Counted from the first letter of the stretch, positions 25,084 through 35,932 are shown. The stretch: 64,000 nucleotides of DNA from Clostridia bacterium (GCA_017470645.1 JAFUYJ010000031.1:1-64000), one strand, 5' to 3'. Numbers and translations are program-made. Notes: generated from the sequence alone by a model not told the origin.

Positions 25084-25791
25084 ATGAGACTAAGGCTACC
25101 AGACTATGACTACAAGTTTGAAGATGGATTAGCCGAAGTAAAAGACGGCATATTATACATCTACAAACCAGGTGCATTCAAGGAAATAATGTATAGGTTA
25201 ACGTATTTAATTTATGGCAGTGAAGAATGTGTTTTTTGTCATAGAAAGTTACGGACTAATATGTTAGAACTTGATAACACTAAGTACTTTTCACAAATAA
25301 CTCTAGATCACTTGGTGCCACAGGATTTTGGAGGACCGACTATTACAAATAATCTGCGCCCAGCATGTAGTGAATGTAATAGTACAAAAGGGAATATGTA
25401 TCCTGATGAATTCCAAGAATATATGAAATTCGAAGGAAAGAAGGATAAAGAATCTAAAATCGCCAAAAGACAGTTCAAAAAGGATCTTGAGTACAAACAG
25501 CGGCAGAGAAGGCTGGGGGAAATTGAATCTGTTAATAAAGAATGGTTTTCAGAAGAATTGATACGTAACATCTACGTTAATTTTTGGATTACAGAACCGC
25601 TTGGAGTTATGTACAAAAAGCAGGAAAGTTTTTTCAAAAATTATAAGAGATTACCTAAACCAATCGTTATCAGTAAAAACAGATTTTTGTTAGATGGATT
25701 CAATACCATATTGCTTGGAAAGTATAATTTTTGCGATAAGAACATCAAGATAATTGTGCTGGAGAATGTGTTGTTTGAGGGGTATCCTTAA
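25084..25791 (+). CDS. HNH endonuclease with ParB-like C-terminal segment
   Basis: The 235-residue protein has an HNH nuclease module at about residues 53-120: C-V-F-C zinc pair, L-D-H-L-V-P-Q-D-F-G-G, N-N-L-R-P-A-C-S-E-C-N and S-T-K-G-N. The C-terminal 50 residues (P-I-V-I, then F-L-L-D-G-F-N-T and a hydrophobic I-I-V-L-E end) resemble the N-terminal fold of ParB/sulfiredoxin-like proteins, where L-D-G-x-x-R is typical. HNH enzymes cut DNA; the joined module could recognise a partner. A GGAG site precedes the ATG. It stands alone and could be a defence gene or mobile remnant. Confidence 0.78.
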   Translation: MRLRLPDYDYKFEDGLAEVKDGILYIYKPGAFKEIMYRLTYLIYGSEECVFCHRKLRTNMLELDNTKYFSQITLDHLVPQDFGGPTITNNLRPACSECNSTKGNMYPDEFQEYMKFEGKKDKESKIAKRQFKKDLEYKQRQRRLGEIESVNKEWFSEELIRNIYVNFWITEPLGVMYKKQESFFKNYKRLPKPIVISKNRFLLDGFNTILLGKYNFCDKNIKIIVLENVLFEGYP

Positions 25792-25796
25792 AAGAA

Positions 25797-25831
25797 AAAG
25801 AAGCTATCAGTTTTGATAGCTTCTTTTTTTA
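25797..25831 (+). terminator. Terminator of HNH gene
   Basis: GAAGCTATCA pairs with TGATAGCTTC, followed by seven T. Confidence 0.9.
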
Positions 25832-25957
25832 TGGTGCCAACGAAGTAGTTATCTACAACTTTTGGCTCTCTTGACGATTGATAGAAGAATCAATCAGTTT
25901 CTGTTATTAATTTAGCATAAGTTGTTGGATTTTGCAAGAGCATTTTTATAAAATTAT

Positions 25958-25986
25958 TTGACTTATGATTAAATACTGTGTATAAT
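25958..25986 (+). promoter_or_regulatory. Near-consensus promoter of a small RNA
   Basis: TTGACT (25958-25963), 17-base spacer, TATAAT (25981-25986). No coding frame follows, only about 95 bases up to a terminator. Confidence 0.8.
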
Positions 25987-25992
25987 AGTAGT

Positions 25993-26086
25993 AGAAAATG
26001 AGAAACCACAGAAAATGTGGTTGCCACTTATTTAAAGCTAACAACACATTCGCCTGGGCAAAAAGCAGAATGTGTTGTTATTTTTA
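25993..26086 (+). ncRNA. Candidate antitoxin small RNA
   Basis: The interval between the promoter at 25958 and the hairpin AACAACACATTC/GAATGTGTTGTT (26040-26080) plus T-run predicts an RNA of about 95 bases. It begins with a small hairpin (CCACA/TGTGG) and has no open frame. Its 3' end overlaps the end of the convergent 34-residue hydrophobic peptide gene, so the two transcripts can pair. This is the plan of type I toxin-antitoxin loci. Confidence 0.6.
26040..26086. terminator. Shared terminator of the candidate toxin and antitoxin transcripts
   Basis: A 12-bp stem (AACAACACATTC with GAATGTGTTGTT) has T on the plus-strand side. On the minus strand it lies right after the peptide stop codon, so it can serve both transcripts. 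Confidence 0.75.
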
Positions 26087-26188
26087 TTCCTTATTTGCTA
26101 AAATCGTTAAGATAACTGCAACTAAGGTTATGTTTAATATAATAGAAATATATAACGCTAATAATATGTAAAGTAAAAATTCTACCAT
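26084..26188 (-). CDS. Candidate type I toxin, 34-aa hydrophobic peptide
   Basis: Start at ATG 26188 (M-V-E-F-L-L-Y-I) because GAGGTGGTG lies just upstream; the longer frame to 26269 has no ribosome site. The peptide is one membrane segment (about residues 4-30) with a charged N-K-E end, the usual form of small membrane toxins. A long leader (about 75 bases) and a minus-strand promoter (TTGAAA, 26301-26296; TATAGT, 26278-26273) lie upstream. I do not recognise a named toxin family. Toxicity is inference from size, hydrophobicity and the facing small RNA. Confidence 0.6.
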   Translation of the reverse strand: MVEFLLYILLALYISIILNITLVAVILTILANKE

Positions 26189-26272
26189 AAACACCACCTC
26201 GCTTTCTATAGCAAAAGCTATGAAGTTCAGTGGCAACACACTTGACTGCTTATTCTCATTTCCTACCATTAT

Positions 26273-26301
26273 ACTATACAGTATAATTCAACTAATTTCA
26301 A
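26273..26301 (-). promoter_or_regulatory. Promoter of the candidate toxin gene
   Basis: On the minus strand: TTGAAA, 17 bases, TATAGT; an overlapping TATAAT lies at 26273-26268. The transcript start shares AATGAGAA and GTTGCCACT with the facing small RNA. Confidence 0.5.
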
Positions 26302-26330
26302 GCGAACGTTGTATATTTTTTGTATTTTAT

Positions 26331-28013
26331 CTATTTTTCTTTTGTATCTTCTTCTTGAACTCTATCATCACGTTCCTTTACAACAAGTTCATCAATTAAC
26401 TGTTCAATGGAATAACTTGGACTATCAATTAATTCAAACATTTTTTCTTTCATAGCATCATTATTACAGTATTTCTCTGCAAATAATGTCCCTAATGAAT
26501 ACGAACACAATTTTATAATTTTATCATTTATTTCTCTAGTTCTAGTTTTGTATTTATATAAATACATTTTTGCAAATTCTCTTTTTACTGTATCAACGCC
26601 TTTGAATTTTGATGAGTTACGGCTTATTACAGACGCTGTAGTATCATCACAAACATTTTCCATTGTTATTTCACCATGTTGTTTCTTTATGGTATATATA
26701 CTAACATAACTATCTAAAAAACTAAAATTATTTACTGCATCATTTCTCAACCTACTATCAAAAAAATCATTTAATACTTCTGATGATTGGCTAAAACCAT
26801 GACTAATTAAATAGTTTATAGCAAGTTTTTCATAATAAATACTTGCTATTTCACTTGAGTATTTATTTTTTACTCCACTTTTACTATGGTTATAATCATA
26901 TTGATGTATAAATTCATGAACTATTGTTGGAATGTCACTTAGCCTATTAAATATCGGAATTATGCTAACATCAAATTCTGAATCATAATATGGAGAATCA
27001 CTGGCAAGTCTTTCTTTCGCATCATCTTTCTCAAAATATATGTTAAATTTTTCATTTAATAATTGTTTATCTTCTTTTTTATACATTATGAATTTTCCAG
27101 ATTGCATTTTTTCCTTAAAACATGCAACTAATTTTCCAGATGTATCAAAAGAACTAAGAATTTCCTCAACTAATTCAATCGTTTTTTCATTGCTAATCTG
27201 AACATTATTATCATCATATAAATATTTAAATTCCATATCTTTTAGAATTTTATCTTGTTCTTCTTTATTAGACGCATCTATGGATTTTGCAATACTATCC
27301 GCATATTCTAATCCTTTAGACATTGAATATTTAGTAGCTATGTAAATTAGTAGATAATATTTTTCAAAAAATTTGTCATAGCTATGATCAGTATAAAAAG
27401 GAACAGCCCAATTTAATAATTTAAATACATTTTCTTCAGCATAATCATTCATAAAATCCATATTGTTGTTAGATTTAATCAACATTTCAAGTCCTTTAAG
27501 ATCTTTTGTTTTACATAAATATGAAAAAAATGTAGTATCAGACTCTGTATTATTCAAAATATTATAATAAAATTCATCTTCTTGTGAAATATTGCCAAAT
27601 ATAGGAATAAATGATGTTCCCTTTCCATTATATTCATCTTTTATCCTCCAGACAGGCCAATTAGGAAATCTATTACTATATGCTGAACTAATCGTTGTGT
27701 CTAACCATTCAGTTATTATATTTTGTAATTGTACATCATTTAATTTCTTATCATTTGCTCCATAACTCTCATATTTTAAAATACTTCCGTATTCACTTTC
27801 AACATCGCCAATACTAATTGCGTCATATTTTTCCAAAAAAATTCTATAAATATCCTTATCTCTATTTATTACATTTTTTATAATTTCTGCAATTCTTTCT
27901 TCATATCTTCCTTTATACAGAATAGGAATTATAGTTTCATCAATATTACCAGATGGCAACTTTTTTTGATATATTCTTTTGAAAAATTGCTTTATTTTTT
28001 CTGTTATTTTCAT
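26331..28013 (-). CDS. Hypothetical protein with HEXXH metallopeptidase motif
   Basis: The 560-residue protein is soluble and has no signal peptide. A zinc-peptidase-like H-E-F-I-H motif lies near residue 360 (P-T-I-V-H-E-F-I-H-Q-Y-D-Y-N-H), and a helix with S-E-I-A-S-I-Y-Y-E-K about 30 residues later could supply the third (Glu) ligand, as in gluzincins. The rest is Lys/Asp/Asn-rich and not recognised. It lies 28 bases after the XRE-methyltransferase gene on the same strand, so both are probably in one transcript. The ribosome site is AAGGGG. A role in immunity or differentiation control cannot be decided. Confidence 0.7.
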   Translation of the reverse strand: MKITEKIKQFFKRIYQKKLPSGNIDETIIPILYKGRYEERIAEIIKNVINRDKDIYRIFLEKYDAISIGDVESEYGSILKYESYGANDKKLNDVQLQNIITEWLDTTISSAYSNRFPNWPVWRIKDEYNGKGTSFIPIFGNISQEDEFYYNILNNTESDTTFFSYLCKTKDLKGLEMLIKSNNNMDFMNDYAEENVFKLLNWAVPFYTDHSYDKFFEKYYLLIYIATKYSMSKGLEYADSIAKSIDASNKEEQDKILKDMEFKYLYDDNNVQISNEKTIELVEEILSSFDTSGKLVACFKEKMQSGKFIMYKKEDKQLLNEKFNIYFEKDDAKERLASDSPYYDSEFDVSIIPIFNRLSDIPTIVHEFIHQYDYNHSKSGVKNKYSSEIASIYYEKLAINYLISHGFSQSSEVLNDFFDSRLRNDAVNNFSFLDSYVSIYTIKKQHGEITMENVCDDTTASVISRNSSKFKGVDTVKREFAKMYLYKYKTRTREINDKIIKLCSYSLGTLFAEKYCNNDAMKEKMFELIDSPSYSIEQLIDELVVKERDDRVQEEDTKEK

Positions 28014-28041
28014 TTGTAACCCCTTTTAATCAAAAATATTT

Positions 28042-29052
28042 TTATTTTATACCAATTCTCATTCTATATGAATATGTTGCGTTTAATGGTTTGCCTTTAA
28101 AAACATTATATAAATTATCATCTAAATTATTAAGATCATCTGCAATTTCATTATAATTATATTTAATAGCGTGTTGCATACTACTTTGACTTAATAAAAA
28201 TTTTTTGAATCTTTCTTGGTCATATTCTTCAATATGTTCAAAACATATTTCTCTCGAATACTCAAAAAGTTTGCTATTTCTTATATTATTAAGATGTTCA
28301 GATTTATCAGTAGCCCATTTGTTTTCCCATTTTTCTATAATAGCTGTTTTTCTACGTAGATAATTATTAAGTATTTCTAAATCTTTATTGATTACTGGAG
28401 GATAGTCTGCATCAATTGCAGCAAATATTCCACCCTTTTTTAATATTCTATAAATCTCTTTTAATGTTGTTTCTGGCTCCATCCAATGAAACGCTTGTGA
28501 ACATATTACTATATCAACAGACTCATCTTCAAGTCCTGTTTTATTTCCATAGCCTTGAATAAATTTCATCTTTTCATTCTCTTTCGTTTTAGCCTTATTA
28601 AGCATATCTATTGATGGCTCTACGCCTATAACTTTATTAGCAAATAAAGTACAAACTTCTGTTGATAAACCTGTACCGCAACCAATATCAATAATAGTTT
28701 CTATCTTATTATTATCTAAATATGTTTTTAAAATTTCTATTGCCTTGCTAGGTAGTTTAGGTCTACCTTCATCATAAGTATCTGCATATCCTAAAAATCT
28801 TTCGTAGAATTTTTTGGTATTTTTAATTTCATCACTTAATAAATCAAAGTCTGATAGGTTTTCATTAATTAATTCATTCATTTTGCAATTAAAAACATTA
28901 CATAGTTTAAAAATATTTTCAACTGTTGGATAAGATTCTCCAAGTTCCCATTTGGATACGCTCTGTCTTGAAACATCAACTAATTCTGCGAGTTTTTCTT
29001 GACTAATTTCTTTGCTTTTTCTTAAAGTATATAGATTTTCACTAAATTTCAT
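28042..29052 (-). CDS. XRE-family regulator fused to class I SAM-dependent methyltransferase
   Basis: The 336-residue fusion has an N-terminal helix-turn-helix (about 1-65: S-Q-E-K-L-A-E-L-V-D-V-S-R-Q-S-V-S-K-W-E). A methyltransferase domain (about 80-260) follows, with motif I I-D-I-G-C-G-T-G-L-S, G-V-E-P-S at motif II and C-S-Q-A-F-H-W at motif IV. The H-W after the post-motif suggests a small-molecule or trans-aconitate-type enzyme. A perfect AAAGGAGG site precedes the ATG. The upstream region has direct near-repeats (GATACAAACGA and GACATACAAAG) around the likely -10, which could be its own operator. Confidence 0.85.
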   Translation of the reverse strand: MKFSENLYTLRKSKEISQEKLAELVDVSRQSVSKWELGESYPTVENIFKLCNVFNCKMNELINENLSDFDLLSDEIKNTKKFYERFLGYADTYDEGRPKLPSKAIEILKTYLDNNKIETIIDIGCGTGLSTEVCTLFANKVIGVEPSIDMLNKAKTKENEKMKFIQGYGNKTGLEDESVDIVICSQAFHWMEPETTLKEIYRILKKGGIFAAIDADYPPVINKDLEILNNYLRRKTAIIEKWENKWATDKSEHLNNIRNSKLFEYSREICFEHIEEYDQERFKKFLLSQSSMQHAIKYNYNEIADDLNNLDDNLYNVFKGKPLNATYSYRMRIGIK

Positions 29053-29656
29053 CTATAATTCCTCCTTTGTATGTCATTATACTCTCGTTTGTATCATTTT
29101 TCTAGCAACCTATAGTTGCACTTTTGTGTGATTTTAATCTTCCATAACAATCCTACCGATGTTTACTATAATCAATCTTAACGCTATTTATGTACAATGT
29201 ATCATAATACTAGACTATTTGCAACCCCTCCAAATAACACAATTATAAGCCTTACAGCCGAAAAAAGAACATTAAATAAGCAAAGAGTTTCATTTTGACA
29301 ATAATTTTAAATTTTTAATAAAAATTTTGTCCCAGCAAGCACTGAATGTGGCTAGCCGTGATTCGTCCATTTCACGTTCTGCTACTATGGGACTTTGTCC
29401 CAAACCCTTAGCACATTTTTAGTATAAAAATTTTTTTACTCTTATAGGATTTTTTATAAGGGGATTGGGGTGTCCCCATAAAAATAGAATTTTGTAAAAA
29501 GCGATTTCGCGGTCACACAAATTCAGTGCTTGCCAGGACAAATTTTTCACATTTTTACAAGAATATGTTTTTTGAATAATACCAACTAAAAGAACATTTT
29601 ATTAGTTTTATAGTAAAAAAATGACCAACTTCTTTGCACAAATTGGTCACATTAAA
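29053..29656. other. 604-base non-coding region with several palindromes
   Basis: No credible gene lies here. 29053-29130 is the promoter side of the XRE-methyltransferase, with a GCAACCTATAGTTGC hairpin near 29105. 29320-29350 and 29514-29547 form a long imperfect inverted pair built on GCAAGCACTGAAT. Between them are GGGACTTTGTCCC near 29391 and a GGGGA...TCCCC hairpin near 29460-29477. The position beside tnpV and the serine recombinase suggests element-end or transfer-origin DNA. Confidence 0.5.
29320..29547. repeat. Imperfect inverted repeat pair flanking smaller hairpins (possible element end or oriT)
   Basis: Left arm 29320-29350 and right arm 29514-29547 share AAAAATTTTGTCC and GCAAGCACTGAAT in opposite orientation. 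GGGAC/GTCCC and GGGGA/TCCCC hairpins lie inside. Similar hairpin clusters are found next to mobilization genes, but no nick site can be identified. Confidence 0.5.
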
Positions 29657-30064
29657 TTAGCAGTAAATTAGTTCATTATAAACTATTTCTTCTGCAATAC
29701 TTTTATAATTATTCATAGTTTGAACCCATTCAAGTTGGTCAATAATTCCGTCATAATAGACTGGAAAATTATCCTTTTTAGCAAGGTTATTAACGATTTT
29801 TTTTACCTTATTACTAGCATTATTATCAACATCTTTTAGATGTTTTGTAAGTCTTTCAGTCATTATTAATTCAGACCATAAACCACGTTTGTGGCCTTTT
29901 AGATATTGCAATCTTGCTCTTCCATACTTACCTAAAGTAATCTTTTCTTCATCATTTATAACGATGTTTGGATAATAATAATCACCCACTTTTGTGTAAT
30001 ATAATCCGTTATTTTCATCATAAATTTCACTATTATTTATTTCTTTATTTTCCACTTTGTTCAT
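29657..30064 (-). CDS. tnpV: TnpV-family transposon-encoded protein
   Basis: The 135-residue protein matches TnpV of the Tn4451 group: Y-Y-x-x-V-G-D-Y-Y-Y-P at the start, G-K-Y-G-R-A-R-L-Q-Y-L-K-x-H-K in the middle and a final W-V-Q-x-M-N-x-x-x-x-I-A-E-E-I-V-Y-N-E-L-I-Y. Its role is not established; it accompanies large serine recombinases in mobilizable elements. It lies downstream of the recombinase gene on the same strand. Confidence 0.88.
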   Translation of the reverse strand: MNKVENKEINNSEIYDENNGLYYTKVGDYYYPNIVINDEEKITLGKYGRARLQYLKGHKRGLWSELIMTERLTKHLKDVDNNASNKVKKIVNNLAKKDNFPVYYDGIIDQLEWVQTMNNYKSIAEEIVYNELIYC

Positions 30065-30105
30065 TTATTTTTCCTTCTTTCCATTCTAATTTTTTTCTAT
30101 TATTC

Positions 30106-32028
<1,923 letters not shown>

Positions 32029-32231
32029 TCATATACCCCCAATACACAAAAGAAGTGCCAATAGTAATAAAACATTAATTACTAATGACACTTCTTAAAA
32101 TCTTTTTTATAAATTAAATCCATTTTCTTTGAATATAAATCCTTATAAAACATACAACATCCTCCGTATACATAACTTGTCTACTTGAGATATTATATCA
32201 CGATTTTTTGAAATGTCAAATTTTCCAATAA

Positions 32232-32501
32232 TCACACGGCTTTCAAGTATTCTTCTAGCTCTGATATTTTTATTTTATTTGTCAAATTCGAAATGTAAAT
32301 ATCATTTGAATAATTGAAACATAAGAATGTAATACCTTTAATAATTACCCTGTGTGGCTCAATATATGAAAGATTTGTTTTATCAATCTTTCTAATTGTA
32401 CCGTTGATAAATATAGGTGTAACCTTTGCAAATTCACATATAAAGTCTAATCGTTGTTTTAAGGATTCTTCAAATTGTAAGGTTTCTTTAATTATTTTCA
32501 T
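32232..32501 (-). CDS. Small hypothetical protein, 89 aa
   Basis: Start at the internal ATG 32501 (M-K-I-I-K-E-T-L) with GGTGAAG upstream; ATG 32513 sits directly on an AAGGAAGG run and is the alternative. It reads as a basic, compact protein of alternating strands (V-T-P-I-F-I-N-G-T-I, then H-R-V-I-I-K-G-I-T-F-L-C-F). I do not recognise it. It lies between the recombinase and tRNA-Leu, so it may be element cargo or a chromosomal relic. Confidence 0.5.
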   Translation of the reverse strand: MKIIKETLQFEESLKQRLDFICEFAKVTPIFINGTIRKIDKTNLSYIEPHRVIIKGITFLCFNYSNDIYISNLTNKIKISELEEYLKAV

Positions 32502-32636
32502 TTTCTTCACCATCCTTCCTTGTCAGGATGATTTTCATTTGCTTATTTCAAATAAGCAAAAAAATCAACCAGATTAAATTTCTGATTGATTTTCATATCT
32601 CATCTGTTCCTATAAAAGTTCGAACAGATTCGTCGT

Positions 32637-32720
32637 TGGTGCGGATGAAGGGACTTGAACCCCCACGTCGTTGACACTGGTTCCTAAGACCAGCGCGTCT
32701 GCCAATTCCGCCACATCCGC
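32637..32720 (-). tRNA. tRNA-Leu (anticodon UAG)
   Basis: The complement reads as a full class II tRNA: acceptor GCGGATG paired with CATCCGC, a D-arm, anticodon stem CTGGT/ACCAG around C-T-T-A-G-G-A (anticodon TAG), a variable arm, the T-loop GTTCAAGTC and an encoded CCA. It reads CUA/CUN leucine codons. The mobile element lies on the 3' side of this tRNA, but no repeated tRNA fragment was seen that would mark a tRNA attachment site. Confidence 0.95.
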
Positions 32721-32872
32721 ATTACAAAAATAATATTACCACAAGTGATATACGATTGTCAATAGAAAATTTAAATTTTAAAATAAATTTTAATTCAATA
32801 AAAAGTTCACATAAGTATAAAAATATGTTATAATAGATTCAATTATAAAAAATAAATTAAGGAGTAAAGATA

Positions 32873-34552
32873 ATGGAGGTTTTAAGCCAAGAAGATTTTT
32901 TAAGCACGTTAGATAAATTGAAAAAAACTCATCCAGATGTATATAATAACAAAAGATCTAGATATTATATCGATATGGAAAAAGCCAAAAGCATAATTAA
33001 ACTTGTTTTAAAAAATGATAGATTAAATAAATTTCTAATCAGTGGATTTTTTGAAAAATATGTTGCATTCATTTATAAAAATAAAGATGAGATTATGAAA
33101 GTGCCAGAGGAAGAACCTGATGATGATAGTTTCTATGTTAGAATGCCTGTAGATAGTTTTAGAAGAATCCTATCAAGAATAGTTATAGATGACGTACATT
33201 TATCTGACGACGAGGTTGAAAAAGGATGTAAGGCTTATGTAGAGTTTTTAAAGAGAAAAAGTTTATACAGTAACATAAGCACAAAACTACTTGAAGAATA
33301 TACTCTTTTTGTGTATAGAAATCGATATGCTATAAGAAAGTTAGTAAGTAAAGAATTGAATCATGTAAAGATGGATCGTGAAGGAAACTATATTTTGCAT
33401 GATGAAGACTTTGTTGGAAAGATAAATTGTGACGGAGGACATAATTCCCCATTGTGGATTTGTATTAATATAGCAGATGCAGGAAAAAGTGGTAAAGAGA
33501 AAAAAGGACAAGGCGAACCAGCAGAAAGAAAAGTAAAAGAATTTATTGATGAAAGAATAACCAGAATCAAGGAATTTCCAGACAGAATTACAGATATAAT
33601 TGTAAAGAGAGAAGAGGAAAGAGTTATTAAACATAATAATTCAATGTCAAGTCCAGTGAAAGAAGAAGTTAGTTACGTACCTAATAAAAATATAAAAAAT
33701 GATATTGTAGTAAAAAACATGTTACCAGAAAATCAAAGAGAAACAGCTTTAATTGCAGAAGAAATTGCAAGAGAATTAGGACTGCCTGTTGCTCAGTATT
33801 ATCCTGCTAGATATGTAGGAACCATGTATACTAAAGAGCAAGCTGAAAAGAGACGTGAGGAAAACGGTGAAAATTTGGAAAAAGATTTAGTATATATGAC
33901 AGAAAGAATAGTTTTAACACCGAATTTTTTAGAAGAAGGAGAAGAACTAATAACTGGAGATAGAATTGCAAAATATGAGATGGATGTTTCTGTTGTACCA
34001 GAATTAATAAGAAATTATTTGCGTAAAGAAGGTGTAGTAGAAGAAAAAATTGAAAGCTTAGTTTCAGATTATAGAATAATTATGGCTTTTAATTGCTTTA
34101 TAAATCACAGGGACTGTCATAATGGAAATTGGGGATTTATAAAAAAAGCAGATGGCGAATATAAAATTTCTCATATATTTGATTTGGAAGGAAGTTTGGA
34201 TGAAAATGTTAATTGTATAAGGGCGATATATATTGGTGATGAATATAGTGAACCGGGAAAAAATATTGACTACAGTCTTTTGATGAATTTGATGGAAGAC
34301 GAAAAATGTAGAGAAAAGATGAAAGAAATATTTTTATTGGATTTGAATAAGGTTTTCGCGAATGTAAATATTTCCAAAGGTATATCTATTTCAAAGAAGA
34401 AACAAGTAGATGTAATAAGTGTCATAGGAAGGGAAAAACAAATTTTTGACGAAGTATATAGAAATATTAATAAAAATAATGATGAAACATGCACTAAAAG
34501 CAGATTTGATGATAGAACAGTAGGACATGATGATTTTGATGATTTAGTGTAA
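32873..34552 (+). CDS. Protein with HRDxxxxN kinase-like catalytic loop
   Basis: The 559-residue protein has two helical N-terminal segments that resemble each other (about 28-77 and 88-159, each ending Y-x-x-F-[IV]-Y-[KR]-N-[KR]). The C-terminal half carries a kinase-type catalytic loop H412-R-D-C-H-N-G-N419 and a D-F-G-like D-L-E in I-F-D-L-E-G-S-L about 20 residues later. This arrangement fits HipA-like and related atypical kinases. The substrate is unknown. It lies 12 bases before rlmD and may be co-transcribed. A promoter-like TTCACA and TATAAT pair with a 17-base gap precedes it (about 32807-32835). Confidence 0.65.
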   Translation: MEVLSQEDFLSTLDKLKKTHPDVYNNKRSRYYIDMEKAKSIIKLVLKNDRLNKFLISGFFEKYVAFIYKNKDEIMKVPEEEPDDDSFYVRMPVDSFRRILSRIVIDDVHLSDDEVEKGCKAYVEFLKRKSLYSNISTKLLEEYTLFVYRNRYAIRKLVSKELNHVKMDREGNYILHDEDFVGKINCDGGHNSPLWICINIADAGKSGKEKKGQGEPAERKVKEFIDERITRIKEFPDRITDIIVKREEERVIKHNNSMSSPVKEEVSYVPNKNIKNDIVVKNMLPENQRETALIAEEIARELGLPVAQYYPARYVGTMYTKEQAEKRREENGENLEKDLVYMTERIVLTPNFLEEGEELITGDRIAKYEMDVSVVPELIRNYLRKEGVVEEKIESLVSDYRIIMAFNCFINHRDCHNGNWGFIKKADGEYKISHIFDLEGSLDENVNCIRAIYIGDEYSEPGKNIDYSLLMNLMEDEKCREKMKEIFLLDLNKVFANVNISKGISISKKKQVDVISVIGREKQIFDEVYRNINKNNDETCTKSRFDDRTVGHDDFDDLV

Positions 34553-34564
34553 AAGGAGGGAATA

Positions 34565-35932
34565 ATGGAAATTCCAATTAAGAAAAATGAAGAATATATT
34601 GTAGAAATAATAGACAATGGATATGAAGGAGAAGGTATTGCGAAAATTGATGGTTTCACAATATTTATTAATGGTGCAATAAAAGGAGAAAAGTGCAAAA
34701 TACTAATTTTGAAAGTAACAACATCACATGCTTTTGCAAAGATAGTTGAGATAATTGAAAAATCACCATACAGAGTGGAATCAGACTGTGGAACATATAA
34801 AAGATGTGGTGGATGTAGTTTAAGACACATTGAATATGATGAAACTTTAAATATGAAACAAAGAATGGTTGAGAATTTAGTGAGAAAGACTTTTTCTGAA
34901 AACAATATAAAGGTACTGCCAACTTTGGGAATGGGAAATCCATATAACTATAGAAATAAAGCACAGTTTCCTGTAGGATTAGATAAAGAGAATAAGCCAG
35001 TTATGGGGGTTTTTGCTCAAAGAACACATGAAATAATACCAATGAGAAATTGTTTAATACAAAATTATTATTCAGAACAGATTGCTAATTTTGTTTTTGG
35101 TTTTATAAAACAAAAAGAAATTAGTGTATATAATGAGCAAACAGGAAAAGGATTAGTAAGACACATAGTTATCAAAGTTGGAGTAAGAACTCATGAAATT
35201 ATGTGTATATTGGTTATAAATGGAAAAGGATTTAAGGAAGAAAAACAGCTAGCAGAAGCGGTTATTAAAGAATTTCCAGAAGTAAAAACTGTGGTAAAAA
35301 ATATCAATATGAAAAACACAAATGTTATCTTAGGTCAAGAAAATGAAGTGATTTATGGAGATGGATTTATTTACGATGTTTTGGGAGAATATACATTCAA
35401 AATTTCACCAATGTCATTTTATCAAGTAAATCCAGTTCAAGCAGAAGCTTTATATTACACAGCACTTGAAAAGGCAGAACTTAGTAAGGATGATATTTTG
35501 TTTGATTTATACTGTGGAATTGGAACAATAGGAATATTTGCTTCTAAGTATGTTAAAAAGGTTTATGGAATTGAAATAGTTGAACAGGCTATTGAAGACG
35601 CTAAAGAAAATGCGAGAATAAATAAAATTGATAATATAGAATTCTTTGCAGGAGATGTTGAGAAAGTATTTGATAAATTAATGAAAGAGAAACAAGCTTT
35701 TCCCGATGTTGTTATTGTTGATCCTCCTAGAAGAGGGTTGGATGGTAATACGATTCAGACATTACTTGCACTTGAGCCTAAGAAGGTGGTTTATATTAGT
35801 TGTAATCCAGCTACTTTAGTTAGGGATATGAAATTGTTGGAGGAGAAGTTTGAGGTTAAGGAGATTCAGCCGGTGGATATGTTTCCGTTTACGAGCCATG
35901 TTGAAAATGTCTCAATATTGAAACTAAAATAG
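34565..35932 (+). CDS. rlmD: 23S rRNA (uracil-C5)-methyltransferase, RlmD/RumA type
   Basis: The 455-residue enzyme methylates a uridine of 23S rRNA using SAM. An N-terminal TRAM RNA-binding domain (about 1-60) is followed by a 4Fe-4S site (C-G-T-Y-K-R-C-G-G-C plus the Cys of R-N-C-L-I). The methyltransferase core has F-D-L-Y-C-G-I-G-T-I-G, V-D-P-P-R-R-G-L and the catalytic-Cys motif I-S-C-N-P-A-T-L. It could be RlmC/RlmD; Firmicutes often have several copies. An AGGAGG site precedes ATG 34565. Confidence 0.92.
   Translation: MEIPIKKNEEYIVEIIDNGYEGEGIAKIDGFTIFINGAIKGEKCKILILKVTTSHAFAKIVEIIEKSPYRVESDCGTYKRCGGCSLRHIEYDETLNMKQRMVENLVRKTFSENNIKVLPTLGMGNPYNYRNKAQFPVGLDKENKPVMGVFAQRTHEIIPMRNCLIQNYYSEQIANFVFGFIKQKEISVYNEQTGKGLVRHIVIKVGVRTHEIMCILVINGKGFKEEKQLAEAVIKEFPEVKTVVKNINMKNTNVILGQENEVIYGDGFIYDVLGEYTFKISPMSFYQVNPVQAEALYYTALEKAELSKDDILFDLYCGIGTIGIFASKYVKKVYGIEIVEQAIEDAKENARINKIDNIEFFAGDVEKVFDKLMKEKQAFPDVVIVDPPRRGLDGNTIQTLLALEPKKVVYISCNPATLVRDMKLLEEKFEVKEIQPVDMFPFTSHVENVSILKLK

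Noticed and set aside
25993-26240. Fst/par-type direct repeats between toxin and antitoxin transcripts
   Set aside because: The shared segments (AATGAGAA, GTTGCCACT) are inverted in the DNA, so the two RNAs would be identical there and not complementary; pairing can only be through the 3' overlap.
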